Below, in pieces: positions 19,001 through 27,197 of a stretch of DNA of 64,000 nucleotides. This DNA is from CAYJHC01 sp964369465 (GTDB lineage Bacteria; Bacillota; Clostridia; Peptostreptococcales; Anaerovoracaceae), in the NCBI GenBank assembly GCA_964369465.1, contig CAYJEX010000003.1, positions 26,341 to 90,340 on the forward strand. Direction: 5' to 3'. The translations under genes and the position numbers were made by a program. The stretch's first letter is position 1, and every line of letters starts with the position of its first letter. The notes beneath the pieces are model-generated. The model did no database searches and was not told where the DNA came from. It saw nothing but the letters and a program-made list of their open reading frames with translations.

Positions 19001-19993
19001 AAAATGTCCTAAGTTGTCATTTATTTTTTTGAAATCATCTATGTCAATGATAAACAATGCAAAAGACTCTTCTTTATTTTTAATTAATGTTTCGTTAATT
19101 ATATGCTCTGAGTTCACCTTATTATATGTTCCTGTAAGCAAATCAATTCTTGATCGTTCTTCAAACATTTTTTGTTCATGTACATCAAGACCTCTTCCAA
19201 TCAGGAAAATTGGTTTTCCATTTTCATCATTTAGTGGCTCATATATTGTTCTATAATATCTATAATTTCCATCAACTTGAAGATATCTAATGTCTAATGG
19301 CTCATAAATTCCTTCTTTCATGTTTTTTACTAGCTTATAGTATAAATTTAGGTCGTCTTTATAAACAACATCTGCTAATGTATCATTGGTAAACTCTTGG
19401 GTTGATCCAGAAATGGCATTTTTTGTGTTAATATTTTTCCCAACAAATTGTACTTTATTTGATCTTAAATCAAAAATCCAAAACCATTCATTAGTTAATT
19501 CTTGTATTTTATTAATTAAAGTTTTGTTTGAAATTTTATCCAAAAAATAGTTCCCATACTGGTTTCCTTCTGACGCATCCATAAACTCTATTCTTAAATC
19601 TCTAAAAAATACTATAACCACTTTTTTATTAAAAGCTTCTATTTTATTTAAAATGATTTCTACAGGTATTTCTTCACTATTCAAATTATAGCTAAGCCAA
19701 GGAAATTTATGAATACCTTTTTCCAACGCAATATTAAAATGTTCTTTTGCTAATTTATTGCTTTTACCTCCATTTGGCTGATGCTCAGGGTAAAGATTAT
19801 TGAGATTATTTTTGTATTCTTTTTCGGTACTTACGCCAAACAAATTTAGTAGTTGCTTGTTACAGGAAATTATTTCCATTTCCTCACTTATAAGCATCGC
19901 GCCCATAGGAAATTTTTCAACCAATTCATTGTAATTTATTGCTATTTCCGATTTTTTTTGTTCATTTGAATTGTATTCCTGTATGTTTTCCAT
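16013..19993 (-). CDS. Large PAS-PAS-GGDEF-GAF-PAS-GAF-GGDEF*-EAL c-di-GMP signalling protein
   Basis: A 1326-aa cytoplasmic-looking protein with no clear membrane segment. The first GGDEF domain (about 280-445) keeps GRLGGDEFVIF but has no RxxD inhibitory site. GAF and PAS sensor modules follow. A second diguanylate-cyclase-like domain is degenerate (RVAGDEFVV). The C-terminal EAL domain (about 1085-1326) keeps EALVRR, SVN, EITE, DDFGSGYS, KIDMS, AEGIE and GQGYLF, so phosphodiesterase activity is expected. A TAGGAG site supports the ATG at 19993. The sensed signals are unknown. Confidence 0.9.
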   Translation of the reverse strand: MENIQEYNSNEQKKSEIAINYNELVEKFPMGAMLISEEMEIISCNKQLLNLFGVSTEKEYKNNLNNLYPEHQPNGGKSNKLAKEHFNIALEKGIHKFPWLSYNLNSEEIPVEIILNKIEAFNKKVVIVFFRDLRIEFMDASEGNQYGNYFLDKISNKTLINKIQELTNEWFWIFDLRSNKVQFVGKNINTKNAISGSTQEFTNDTLADVVYKDDLNLYYKLVKNMKEGIYEPLDIRYLQVDGNYRYYRTIYEPLNDENGKPIFLIGRGLDVHEQKMFEERSRIDLLTGTYNKVNSEHIINETLIKNKEESFALFIIDIDDFKKINDNLGHFFGDMILREMGEILREIFSENDVLGRLGGDEFVIFAKNLKNKEDIEEIAERILKTINKRYSSHREYRECSITVSMGIAKYPEAGLTYEELYKASDKALYQAKYKGKNIHIIYDESLVNSSMLNLTKVESAERMAEAYFDYDVISSIFEIIYSDNGEERAIDASLKYICEKYNADRCFILETFDYGNTYSNTFEWCKDGISKEKENLQNVSNEILNNLFISAKGGVIYSNNLQAIKKQDPAYELMEEQQIKAFLHVQVKKDDYIPFFIGLDDCTKVRIWTEKEINSLQYVAKIISLVTQREHLEGTVEALTEYGKVSAYITDSADDVVYISDIDTYEVLYLNRAALALLGYPEEKEWKGKLCYELLQGKKEPCDFCTNAILTDKDFYEWTFYNPIFEKTYLLKDKLIPMEGKLVRLEMATDVTKLTSLESEMKVKLEEEKLLLTCINMLHSGEGPEIAIGKILDIVGKFYKAERSYIFQITEDNQYLNNTYEWCNEGAEPFIDNLQKVPFEVAARWFEKFEEGEEFYINALDEDVDTNSEEYQILEAQGITSLIAAPLRDREGKALGFIGTDNPKINTDKIYLLRSISKFIGAFLDETELLEELSDLSYYDTLTEIKNRNSFRKSLDEISNEDIESLGVSYIDVDLSTINESKGMAEGDKVLKIVANHLKEIFDEDCYRVAGDEFVVLKKNISEENFEDNIKLLKSKIDEEEFDASVGFTWNKNYHEEQKEGENPQFKNYDQILSENLEKEIMDGKFVVYLQPQVNIEKRECNGAEALVRRKNAYGEIQTPIEFIPFYEKAGIISKIDIFVFETVCKTLKKWEEKGLKEEIPISVNCSRMTINVEGIVDVFTDLCEKYSIKKSSIIIEITETISASCDVVLSKTISNLSKAGFTISLDDFGSGYSNLAALKLSDYDEIKIDMSLTKDINENIKSKILTKMVLNLCSEMENLTSVAEGIENEEQYEVLKEMNCRVGQGYLFDKPMPIDEFTKKYIEKL

Positions 19994-20038
19994 AAGTTTT
20001 CTCCTAAAATTTTTTAGCATTATTCAATTGTAATAATT

Positions 20039-21256
20039 TTAGACTTCTTTTTTTCCTAATTCAATAACTCTATCTATAACTTTTTCAACATATAGTGAAA
20101 AGTATATTGAATCTTCTCCATAAAACTCTTCAAAAGATTTTCCGTTTGAAAATTGTTTGAATGATTCATCATCTAATCCTTGCTCTTCAAGTACAGAATC
20201 AATATAACTATTGTATTCCTCTTTTGTTACCTCTATTCCTTCTGCTTGAGCTATTCCATATATTATCAATTCATCTCTAACTGCTGTAATTGCATATTCA
20301 TTTACTAGCTCATCAAATTGTGTCATGTCCATTTGTAATGCGTACGATATATAGTTCTCCAATTCCATATTTTGCATTTCTGCTTCATTTTTTATTTCGT
20401 TTACTATTTCATCCTCAATATATTTTACTTGTTCTTCTGGATATTCAATTATCGTTGAGGTTTCCATTATAACACCCATCAAGCGTATTTGTTCATTATA
20501 TTTTTCTTCTGCAATTTTTTCTTTTTCTAAAGAATCTTTTATACTTGCTCTATATTCTTCTACTGTGTCATACCCCATTTGCTTAGCAAAATCATCATCA
20601 AGCAATGGATGTTCATAAGCCGTTATTGAATTAATTACAACTTCAAATTCTACATCTTCTCCTGCAAGCTCCTCCGATTGATACTCATCTGGAAATGTAA
20701 GTTCTAGAACTACTCTATCTCCATTTCTATATCCAATTAATCCTTCTTCAAATCCTGGAATAAATTGACCTGAACCAATTATTAGGGTTTGGTTAGATGC
20801 AGTTCCACCTTCAAATTGCACTCCATCTTTTGATCCACTATAATCAATATTTACAGTTGAACCGTCCTCTACAACATCTTGTGTAACTTGAATCTGATTT
20901 TCATCCAATGCTTTTGCAATTTCAAAATCAACATCTTCATCAGAAATTACAACTTCAACATAGTTAATTTTTAAATTTTTGTATTCACCAAGTTCAATAT
21001 AATCACTTGTAGAATAATTCACTCGGTTAAGTTCATTGTTAAACATTACGAAATATGTAACTATTCCAATTGCTAAAACTGCAACAACAAGAATAATTAA
21101 ATCTCTTTTATTTCTTCTTCTTACCTTTTTATCTTTATTATTAGCTTCATCATTTTCTTCTTGTATATTTGATTTTGATTTGTATTCTTTGTTCTTTTTT
21201 TTATCATCGCTTGTATTTTTTTCTTCTTTTTCCGTCATTTGCTCTTTTTCCTTCAT
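20039..21256 (-). CDS. Membrane-anchored trigger-factor-like peptidyl-prolyl isomerase
   Basis: A 405-aa protein. It has a very charged, lysine-rich N-terminus (about 1-50), one membrane segment (about 52-72), an FKBP-type domain (GSTVNIDYSG, IIGSGQFIPGFEEGLIG, LTFPDEYQSEELAGEDVEF), and a C-terminal helical region like the trigger factor chaperone cradle. It lacks the ribosome-binding N-terminal domain. The likely topology puts the isomerase outside the cell, suggesting a role in folding secreted proteins; this is inference. AAAGG upstream favours the ATG at 21256. Confidence 0.75.
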   Translation of the reverse strand: MKEKEQMTEKEEKNTSDDKKKNKEYKSKSNIQEENDEANNKDKKVRRRNKRDLIILVVAVLAIGIVTYFVMFNNELNRVNYSTSDYIELGEYKNLKINYVEVVISDEDVDFEIAKALDENQIQVTQDVVEDGSTVNIDYSGSKDGVQFEGGTASNQTLIIGSGQFIPGFEEGLIGYRNGDRVVLELTFPDEYQSEELAGEDVEFEVVINSITAYEHPLLDDDFAKQMGYDTVEEYRASIKDSLEKEKIAEEKYNEQIRLMGVIMETSTIIEYPEEQVKYIEDEIVNEIKNEAEMQNMELENYISYALQMDMTQFDELVNEYAITAVRDELIIYGIAQAEGIEVTKEEYNSYIDSVLEEQGLDDESFKQFSNGKSFEEFYGEDSIYFSLYVEKVIDRVIELGKKEV

Positions 21257-21340
21257 ATTATTACCTTTCATTTACTTCAAATCAGAAAATCAAGTTTTCT
21301 TATTTAATATTTTATCATACTGATATTCAAAAATCAAAAA

Positions 21341-21368
21341 TACCTCATTCTATAATTAGAACGAGGTA
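21341..21368 (-). terminator. Intrinsic terminator of the infC-rpmI-rplT operon
   Basis: An 11-bp stem with one mismatch (TACCTC/GAGGTA ends, 21341-21351 with 21358-21368). On the minus strand it is followed directly by TTTTTGATTTTTG. Confidence 0.85.
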
Positions 21369-21377
21369 TTAAACACT

Positions 21378-21734
21378 TTATTTTAATGCCGATTTCGCTG
21401 TTTCACATAATTTTGAAAAAGCAGGAGCATCATACACTGCCATTTCAGAAAGCATTTTTCTATTTATTTCTACTCCAGCAGCTTTTAATCCATTCATAAG
21501 TCTGCTATATGAAATATCATTCATTCTTGCTGCCGCATTAATTCTAGTAATCCACAGTTTTCTAAAATCTCTTTTTCTATTTTTTCTGCCAATATATGCT
21601 GACTTAAGAGATCTCATAACAGCTGGGTTTGCAGCTTTAAATACTTTACTTTTATTTCCGTAGAACCCTTTTGCTAATTTAATAATTTTTTTATGTCTTT
21701 TATGTGCATTTAATCCTTTTTTAACTCTTGCCAT
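21378..21734 (-). CDS. rplT: 50S ribosomal protein L20
   Basis: A 118-aa ribosomal protein starting MARVKKGLNAHKRHKKIIK. It is essential for early 50S assembly and, in Firmicutes, is the autorepressor of the infC operon. Length and sequence are typical. Last gene of infC-rpmI-rplT, with a terminator 10 bp downstream. Confidence 0.98.
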   Translation of the reverse strand: MARVKKGLNAHKRHKKIIKLAKGFYGNKSKVFKAANPAVMRSLKSAYIGRKNRKRDFRKLWITRINAAARMNDISYSRLMNGLKAAGVEINRKMLSEMAVYDAPAFSKLCETAKSALK

Positions 21735-21755
21735 TTTTCTTACCTCCTAATTTTA

Positions 21756-21956
21756 CTACTTACTTAAAACTGCTTTAATTCTTTTAAGGTCGGCTGAAGA
21801 TAATGTAATTGATTTTCTAAGACCTCTTTTTCTTTTAGCTGACTTTTTAGTAAGAATATGGCTTTTGTACGCCTTATTTCTCTTTATTTTTCCTGATCCT
21901 GTAATTTTAAATCTTTTGCATGCACCTCTGTGTGACTTCATTTTGTTTTTTGCCAT
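21756..21956 (-). CDS. rpmI: 50S ribosomal protein L35
   Basis: A 66-aa basic protein beginning MAKNKMKSHRGACKRFKITGSGK, typical of L35. It lies between infC and rplT, with 21 bp to rplT and 35 bp from infC. Confidence 0.98.
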   Translation of the reverse strand: MAKNKMKSHRGACKRFKITGSGKIKRNKAYKSHILTKKSAKRKRGLRKSITLSSADLKRIKAVLSK

Positions 21957-21991
21957 TACTTTTCCTCCTATATAAAATTTAGCTAATTGTT

Positions 21992-22501
21992 TTATTTTTT
22001 TGGTGTCAAGAACATGATTAAACTTCGACCTTCCATTTTAGGCGATCTTTCAACATCTGCAATTTCATTCAACTCTTCTGCAAATTTGTTCATAACTTCA
22101 ATCCCTCTATTTGTACAGTCTCTTTCCCTACCTCTAAATCTTAAAGTAACCTTTACTTTATCTCCATCCTTAAGAAACTTACCCGCAGTGTTTGCCTTTA
22201 CTTGAATATCATGATCCTCAATGAATGTACTTAATCTAATTTCTTTGACTTGAACCATTTTTTGTTTTTTCTTGGATTCTTTTTCTTTTTTTTGAATTTC
22301 ATATCTATACTTCCCATAATCCAATATTTTGCATACTGGTGGACTTGCATTTGGTGATATGTTTATTAAATCCAATCCCTTCTCTTCTGCAAGAGCTAAG
22401 GCATCTTTTAATGTCATTATTCCAAGCTGTTCTCCATCATCACTTATTACTCTGAGTTCTTCAGATTTGATTTCATCATTAATTATATATTCTTTACTAA
22501 T
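21992..22501 (-). CDS. infC: Translation initiation factor IF-3, non-canonical AUU start
   Basis: A 169-aa initiation factor: (M)SKEYIINDEI at the N-terminus, then SPNASPPVCKILDYGKYRYE and VKVTLRFRGRE. No ATG, GTG or TTG fits: the ATG-initiated reading starts at 22564, inside the leader hairpin region. GGGAGG lies 8 nt before an ATT at 22501-22499, giving the usual IF-3 N-terminus. IF-3 discriminates against such start codons and so controls its own synthesis, as known in Escherichia coli. Confidence 0.93.
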   Translation of the reverse strand: MSKEYIINDEIKSEELRVISDDGEQLGIMTLKDALALAEEKGLDLINISPNASPPVCKILDYGKYRYEIQKKEKESKKKQKMVQVKEIRLSTFIEDHDIQVKANTAGKFLKDGDKVKVTLRFRGRERDCTNRGIEVMNKFAEELNEIADVERSPKMEGRSLIMFLTPKK

Positions 22502-22517
22502 TGCTTTTTCCTCCCTG

Positions 22518-22557
22518 AAACAAAATAAAACAATGGCGAATTTCAAGAAATCCGCCA
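22518..22557 (-). terminator. infC leader attenuator (L20/IF-3 leader type)
   Basis: On the minus strand a 10-bp stem (22534-22543 with 22548-22557, one G-T pair, loop CTTG) is followed by TTGTTTTATTTTGTTT and then the infC ribosome binding site. It lies between promoter and gene, so it is an attenuator and not an end-of-operon terminator. The about 90-nt leader upstream may form the alternative structure; L20 control of such leaders is known in Firmicutes. Confidence 0.75.
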
Positions 22558-22645
22558 TAAACATAGACTATAAAAGTTCATATTAACCATATTAGCTTAA
22601 CTTATGGTGAGAAGCGGATATCTTCTACTTTTTTATTACAATATA

Positions 22646-22674
22646 ATATTACCATGATACTATTTGTTTGTCAA
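22646..22674 (-). promoter_or_regulatory. SigA promoter of infC-rpmI-rplT
   Basis: TTGACA (22669-22674), a 17-bp spacer and TAATAT (22646-22651) on the minus strand, placed right after the stop codon of the upstream FIST/EAL/GGDEF gene. Confidence 0.8.
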
Positions 22675-22678
22675 TTAC

Positions 22679-25600
22679 TTAGTCATTATAAATCTTATAA
22701 ATATTTTTTCCTGTTCGTTTTGCTAGATACAATGCATTATCAGCCTTATGATTAAGAGTTTGATATGTATCGCCATCCCTAGGGTAAATAGCCACTCCAG
22801 CACTTATAGATGTTTCTACAAAATAATCTTCTGATGATTTAATGTTGTTTATGTTTTTTTGTATTCTATCTAATACACTTTTTATATTTTCCATATCATG
22901 TACATCATTAAAGAATAGTATAAATTCATCTCCACCTATTCGTCCAATAATATCTCCTGCTCTTAGACAGCTTTTTATAATGCTAACTACTTCTTGTAAA
23001 TATACATCGCCCGCATTATGTCCATACTTATCATTGACTGCTTTAAAATTATCCACATCTACAATCACTAATGCATGAACTTTATCATTTTGATTTGATG
23101 AATTAATTATTTCTGATATCTTTTCTATAGCTGTTACCCGTGTATATGTTCGAGTTAGCGCATCCGTTTCTACTGCAGCTTGCAAACTATTTGTAAGAAA
23201 ATAGCTCGTTTCTAAAGAATTAATTAATGATTTTTGGTTTTTTCTTAAGGTTTTTACAGATAAAATGAAATATACACTTACAATTATTAACATACTCCCT
23301 ACAAAAATATACATTATGTTATTTATATCGCTTGCCATCTCAGAAACAATTTCATTTTGTATTATATTTACTATACACCAATTTGTATTTGGGATAGGAG
23401 TCATAACAGCAGATCTATCTTCATTATTTATCGTATATTTTAATAAAACTGCTTCTCCCTCTTTCATGTCATTTTTTATTGATTCAATTGTATGCCCATT
23501 TGAAATGTCAAGAGAACCTATGAAAACATACATATCATCTCCTTTAAATAAATTATCACCATCTCCACTCACAACAATAGGCGTACCATCTATTTCACAT
23601 ATATGATAAAACGCTTCTCCTCCAAAACTTTTCAAATCTAATACTTTTCTAAATTCTTCCAACAAATAAGCACCATAAACTTCTCCTATCTTTTCACCAT
23701 CTCTTTCAATAGAAGTTCTAATTAATAAATACTCTTCTTTTGTATCATCATTTATAACTGGAGATAATATATCTATCGTACTTCCCTGTTCACTCGTCGT
23801 GCTATGATTGATTGTAACATTTTTAATAGAAATTGGCATAAGATTTCCATTTGTGTCTAGTAATGTCTCTTCATCAAATGAAATGAATATTTCATCAAAC
23901 GAAGAGTTGTTTTTTAAATAACTAAGATTTTCAATAATGTCATTATTGTTAACTGCACCGTTTGTAGCTGCCACAGATAATGTTGCTATCATATTTTCAG
24001 AAGCTTCCATATTTGAAGCTATTTCATTTGCTGTTTCAACTCCTATTTCAATCAAAAAATTGTCTGATAATTCTTCTACTTTAGATTTTGTAAATGTTGT
24101 AAATGTAAGAATTACAACTATCATTACTATAGCAACAATAGGAGCCATAATTAATATTCTTTTCATTTGTTTTTTTGCTATTTCATCTTGAACGAAAAGT
24201 TTTGTTCCAGCTTCTTCTTCTTTTTCATTTGCTTTTTTTTCTTCATTTTGAAGTGAAACAATTTCTAATTCTTCAAATGGCATAGGGGTAGAAAAGAAAT
24301 AGCCTTGTGAGTATCTAATCCCCATTGAAAGAATTTGTTTTTGCATACTTGCTGTTTCAACAGACTCTGCAATGAGGTCTACATGCATTTTCTTACCTAA
24401 GTATTTTATGCTTTCAAGTATTTTAGAATATCTTGTATCTGTATCTAAAAGCGATGTAATAGAGCCATCAACTTTAATCAAATCCACATCCAAACTTCCA
24501 ATTTCAACAAAGTTAGAATAACCGGAACCAAAATCATCTATTGCTATTTTTGCCCCATAAGACTTCACCATTTTTATAAAGGATTCAACCTCTTTTTGAA
24601 AAGAATACTGTTCTGTTTCTACTATCTCAAATATAAATCTCTCTGGAGATTCAACATTGCTCAGTTTCTCTTTAATCATAGTATTGAATTTTTTAGAATG
24701 AATATCAATTGCAGAAACATTCATAGTTATTGATTCTTGCCTATCTTTAAATATGTCTAAAACTAACGAAATCATTTGATAGCTCAACTCAACATATATA
24801 TTATATTTTTTTGAAATTTCCATAAATTGAGAAGGTATTAGAATCTTGCCATCAGCAGTTTGCAGTCTCATCAATGCCTCGTAGCAAAAAAAGTTTCCTT
24901 TTTTATTATCATATATTCCTTGAAAATACGGTATGATCGTATTGCATTTTAAAATCTCATTAAGCTCCGCCACCATTCTAAATTCATTTTGAAGAGTGTC
25001 TGTATTTGCTGTGGAGTTATCGGAAATAAGGTATTTACCAGGATTATTTTTGTTTTTATCCGCAATTTCATATAGTTCATGGACTTGCGTTTCAGATATT
25101 GTAACAACAAACGTGTTTTTATATTCTTTTTCAGAGTTTTCAATTTTAATATTTCGACATTCTGTAAATAGTTTTTGAGTCAATTCAATGAAATCTGCTT
25201 CTTTAATATTCTTATTTGCTGTAAAGAAGAAATTCGTATCATCAAAACTATATAGTTTTATTTTTGAAGATGAATAGTTTTTTTCTAAAAATAATTTCAC
25301 ATTATTTATTGTTTCTTTTGCAGTATCGAAGGCGATAGTATATTTTTCTTCTTCAGAAATGCTATTTTGATATACAAAACATATTTTTTTACATTTTTCA
25401 ACAGCTTGAGTTTTTAGAAAATCTGTCATATTTTCTATTCCATAAATATTATCCGAAAGCATTTGCTGTTGTGTTTTATATTCTTGTTTTACTAAGTTTT
25501 CAAATATTTCACATGATTTTTCATCAGTTATTTCTAATTGGCTTTTAATGAACGAAATATTATTGTTTTGTATCGTTGAAATCGAATCAAAAGCAGCCAG

Positions 25601-26773
25601 ATTCAATTCTAGATAATTTTCTTGTTGTGCAAAGGAAAAAACAGAACATGATCCGTGTAAATAATAATTTTTTCCGCTTCGATTACCTATTTCCCCTAAT
25701 AAAAATGCTCCTGAAATTCCTGTTTCTTTAAAAGCAGTCATTTCCCATTCAGACAAATTCTCTAAATACATTTTTCTAAAAGCACATGAGTAACATCCTA
25801 AATATTCAGCTGATGTTATTTGTAATTCTCCACATATTTCTTGCCATTCCTGAACACTTTTTAAAGGACTTAAATATCCAAGTCTAAATTTTTGCCCTTC
25901 TCGAAGAGAAGACATGTATAATTCAAAAGTGTTTTTTTCCTCATTATAACTAATAAATCTGCTTGCTCCATCTCGCCCCTCTAAAATAAAAGGAAATCTT
26001 ATTAAAATATCATTATTAATTGACTCGGTATTCATCCCTTCGTTTTTCGAAATACTATCTATATTTAATATTTTTTTCATCCATGTAACAGAGTTTTCAT
26101 TTTCTATTTCTGTAATGAAATTTCCTCCTATTTCATAATCTCCTGCTACCTTAGTTATTTTATAAGGAGGTGTTAGTGGATCATTTCCAATTACCGTATT
26201 TGTATATGCCAAAACATATTCGTCCTTTATAATTGTAAGACTTACTCCATTGTCTAATATTTTTTCATCATCAAAAATAAAATCAATTATTTCGCCGGTT
26301 TTACTTATATGTCCTACTTTACCACCTACAAAAGATATGCTTACCAGTTGGTCAGACAACTCTTTCATAATTTGGCTTGAATCTGTTTTGAGTCCACCAA
26401 AAAAAAGAAATGCAAAGCTCTTATTTTTATCCTTTATTAATTCCATGACCTTATTTGCAACTTCGATATTTTCAAGATCTTCTGTTGAAAAGAAAAAGTT
26501 TTCGATAAAGGTATTATCGAATTGTGTTATTGAAATCAAAGTGCCTTCTTCATATATTTCTGCTTCATAAATAAGTCCCGAAACTGGAACTCCAACTATT
26601 TTCGAGAAGGGTAAAATTCCTTTTATTTCCTTAGCAATTCTAAAAGCTTCTTCCTTATCCGTTCCTGAATAGTGAATTCTAACTAAAGAACCTTCACCTT
26701 TTCCAAATCCAATCTTCTCAATTTGTTGCCTAGTTTCTTCAGTAGAATTAAAAAGAATATTTGTGAATTTCAT
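22679..26773 (-). CDS. FIST-EAL-membrane sensor-GGDEF c-di-GMP signalling protein
   Basis: A 1364-aa protein with an unusual order. FIST sensory domains span about 30-385. A spacer of about 430-590 may be a worn-out GGDEF. The EAL domain (about 605-845) keeps EALMRL, NVSA, EIVETE, DDFGSGYS, KVDGS, AESVE and GYFFSTPMP. A membrane helix (about 880-905), a probable extracellular Cache-like region and a second helix (about 1165-1185) follow. The C-terminal GGDEF has VGRIGGDEFILF. Both output domains look intact. I chose the ATG at 26773, after AAAGGTG; a GTG lies 12 nt upstream. Confidence 0.88.
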   Translation of the reverse strand: MKFTNILFNSTEETRQQIEKIGFGKGEGSLVRIHYSGTDKEEAFRIAKEIKGILPFSKIVGVPVSGLIYEAEIYEEGTLISITQFDNTFIENFFFSTEDLENIEVANKVMELIKDKNKSFAFLFFGGLKTDSSQIMKELSDQLVSISFVGGKVGHISKTGEIIDFIFDDEKILDNGVSLTIIKDEYVLAYTNTVIGNDPLTPPYKITKVAGDYEIGGNFITEIENENSVTWMKKILNIDSISKNEGMNTESINNDILIRFPFILEGRDGASRFISYNEEKNTFELYMSSLREGQKFRLGYLSPLKSVQEWQEICGELQITSAEYLGCYSCAFRKMYLENLSEWEMTAFKETGISGAFLLGEIGNRSGKNYYLHGSCSVFSFAQQENYLELNLAAFDSISTIQNNNISFIKSQLEITDEKSCEIFENLVKQEYKTQQQMLSDNIYGIENMTDFLKTQAVEKCKKICFVYQNSISEEEKYTIAFDTAKETINNVKLFLEKNYSSSKIKLYSFDDTNFFFTANKNIKEADFIELTQKLFTECRNIKIENSEKEYKNTFVVTISETQVHELYEIADKNKNNPGKYLISDNSTANTDTLQNEFRMVAELNEILKCNTIIPYFQGIYDNKKGNFFCYEALMRLQTADGKILIPSQFMEISKKYNIYVELSYQMISLVLDIFKDRQESITMNVSAIDIHSKKFNTMIKEKLSNVESPERFIFEIVETEQYSFQKEVESFIKMVKSYGAKIAIDDFGSGYSNFVEIGSLDVDLIKVDGSITSLLDTDTRYSKILESIKYLGKKMHVDLIAESVETASMQKQILSMGIRYSQGYFFSTPMPFEELEIVSLQNEEKKANEKEEEAGTKLFVQDEIAKKQMKRILIMAPIVAIVMIVVILTFTTFTKSKVEELSDNFLIEIGVETANEIASNMEASENMIATLSVAATNGAVNNNDIIENLSYLKNNSSFDEIFISFDEETLLDTNGNLMPISIKNVTINHSTTSEQGSTIDILSPVINDDTKEEYLLIRTSIERDGEKIGEVYGAYLLEEFRKVLDLKSFGGEAFYHICEIDGTPIVVSGDGDNLFKGDDMYVFIGSLDISNGHTIESIKNDMKEGEAVLLKYTINNEDRSAVMTPIPNTNWCIVNIIQNEIVSEMASDINNIMYIFVGSMLIIVSVYFILSVKTLRKNQKSLINSLETSYFLTNSLQAAVETDALTRTYTRVTAIEKISEIINSSNQNDKVHALVIVDVDNFKAVNDKYGHNAGDVYLQEVVSIIKSCLRAGDIIGRIGGDEFILFFNDVHDMENIKSVLDRIQKNINNIKSSEDYFVETSISAGVAIYPRDGDTYQTLNHKADNALYLAKRTGKNIYKIYND

Positions 26774-26785
26774 TTTCAGACACAC

Positions 26786-27197
26786 CTTTCTATAACTAAA
26801 CAGAAAACAATTTTTCTATTTAGTATTTTAACATTTTTCCCTTCATTTAACAAGCAAATAGATATTTTAAACATATCAATATGTTGTAATATTTCGAATA
26901 GATATATGATTCGTTATAAGTATACAGTATTTCTATTTTATGTATAAAATAATGGTTGAAAATTGATAAAATTTTCTCTATAATGTGGATAGATAGATAA
27001 GTTAGATATTATCCATAAATTTGCTTTAAAATCGTGCAATTAAATATGCGTTTTCAAAGTAAAATATCTGCTAAAAATTTTAAATAAATTGAACAAAAGA
27101 CAATTTGTATGTTCAGTTAACCTGGCACTGTAATTTATGGATATAAATAATTTAATATTAAATCAATTTAATTTAATTCTTAAAAGGAGGACAAAAA
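26786..27197 (+). promoter_or_regulatory. Divergent intergenic region with promoter and long leader
   Basis: No gene is seen between the divergent FIST/EAL/GGDEF gene and the aldehyde dehydrogenase gene. On the plus strand TTGAAA (26956-26961), a 17-bp spacer and TATAAT (26979-26984) form a good SigA promoter. It leaves an untranslated leader of about 205 nt before AAAAGGAGG and the ATG at 27198. The leader contains long inverted repeats, described separately. Confidence 0.75.
27010..27143 (+). ncRNA. Candidate structured 5' leader RNA (riboswitch-like)
   Basis: A perfect 12-bp long-range inverted repeat (27010-27021 with 27132-27143) could close a multi-helix junction. Inside are a long imperfect hairpin (about 27022-27036 with 27047-27061, two mismatches and three G-U pairs) and a 6-bp hairpin (27089-27094 with 27111-27116). 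I do not recognise it as a known riboswitch class. AT-rich DNA gives such repeats by chance, so confidence is low. Confidence 0.35.

Noticed and set aside
18729..19256. Plus-strand 175-aa frame opposite the PAS/GGDEF gene
   Set aside because: Serine-rich composition is what the reverse strand of an AT-rich Glu/Lys gene gives; no start signal.
27130..27150. Sigma-54 promoter (TGGCAC) before the aldehyde dehydrogenase gene
   Set aside because: TGGCAC is at 27123-27128, but the expected TTGC at -12 is missing, and a good SigA promoter exists at 26956-26984.
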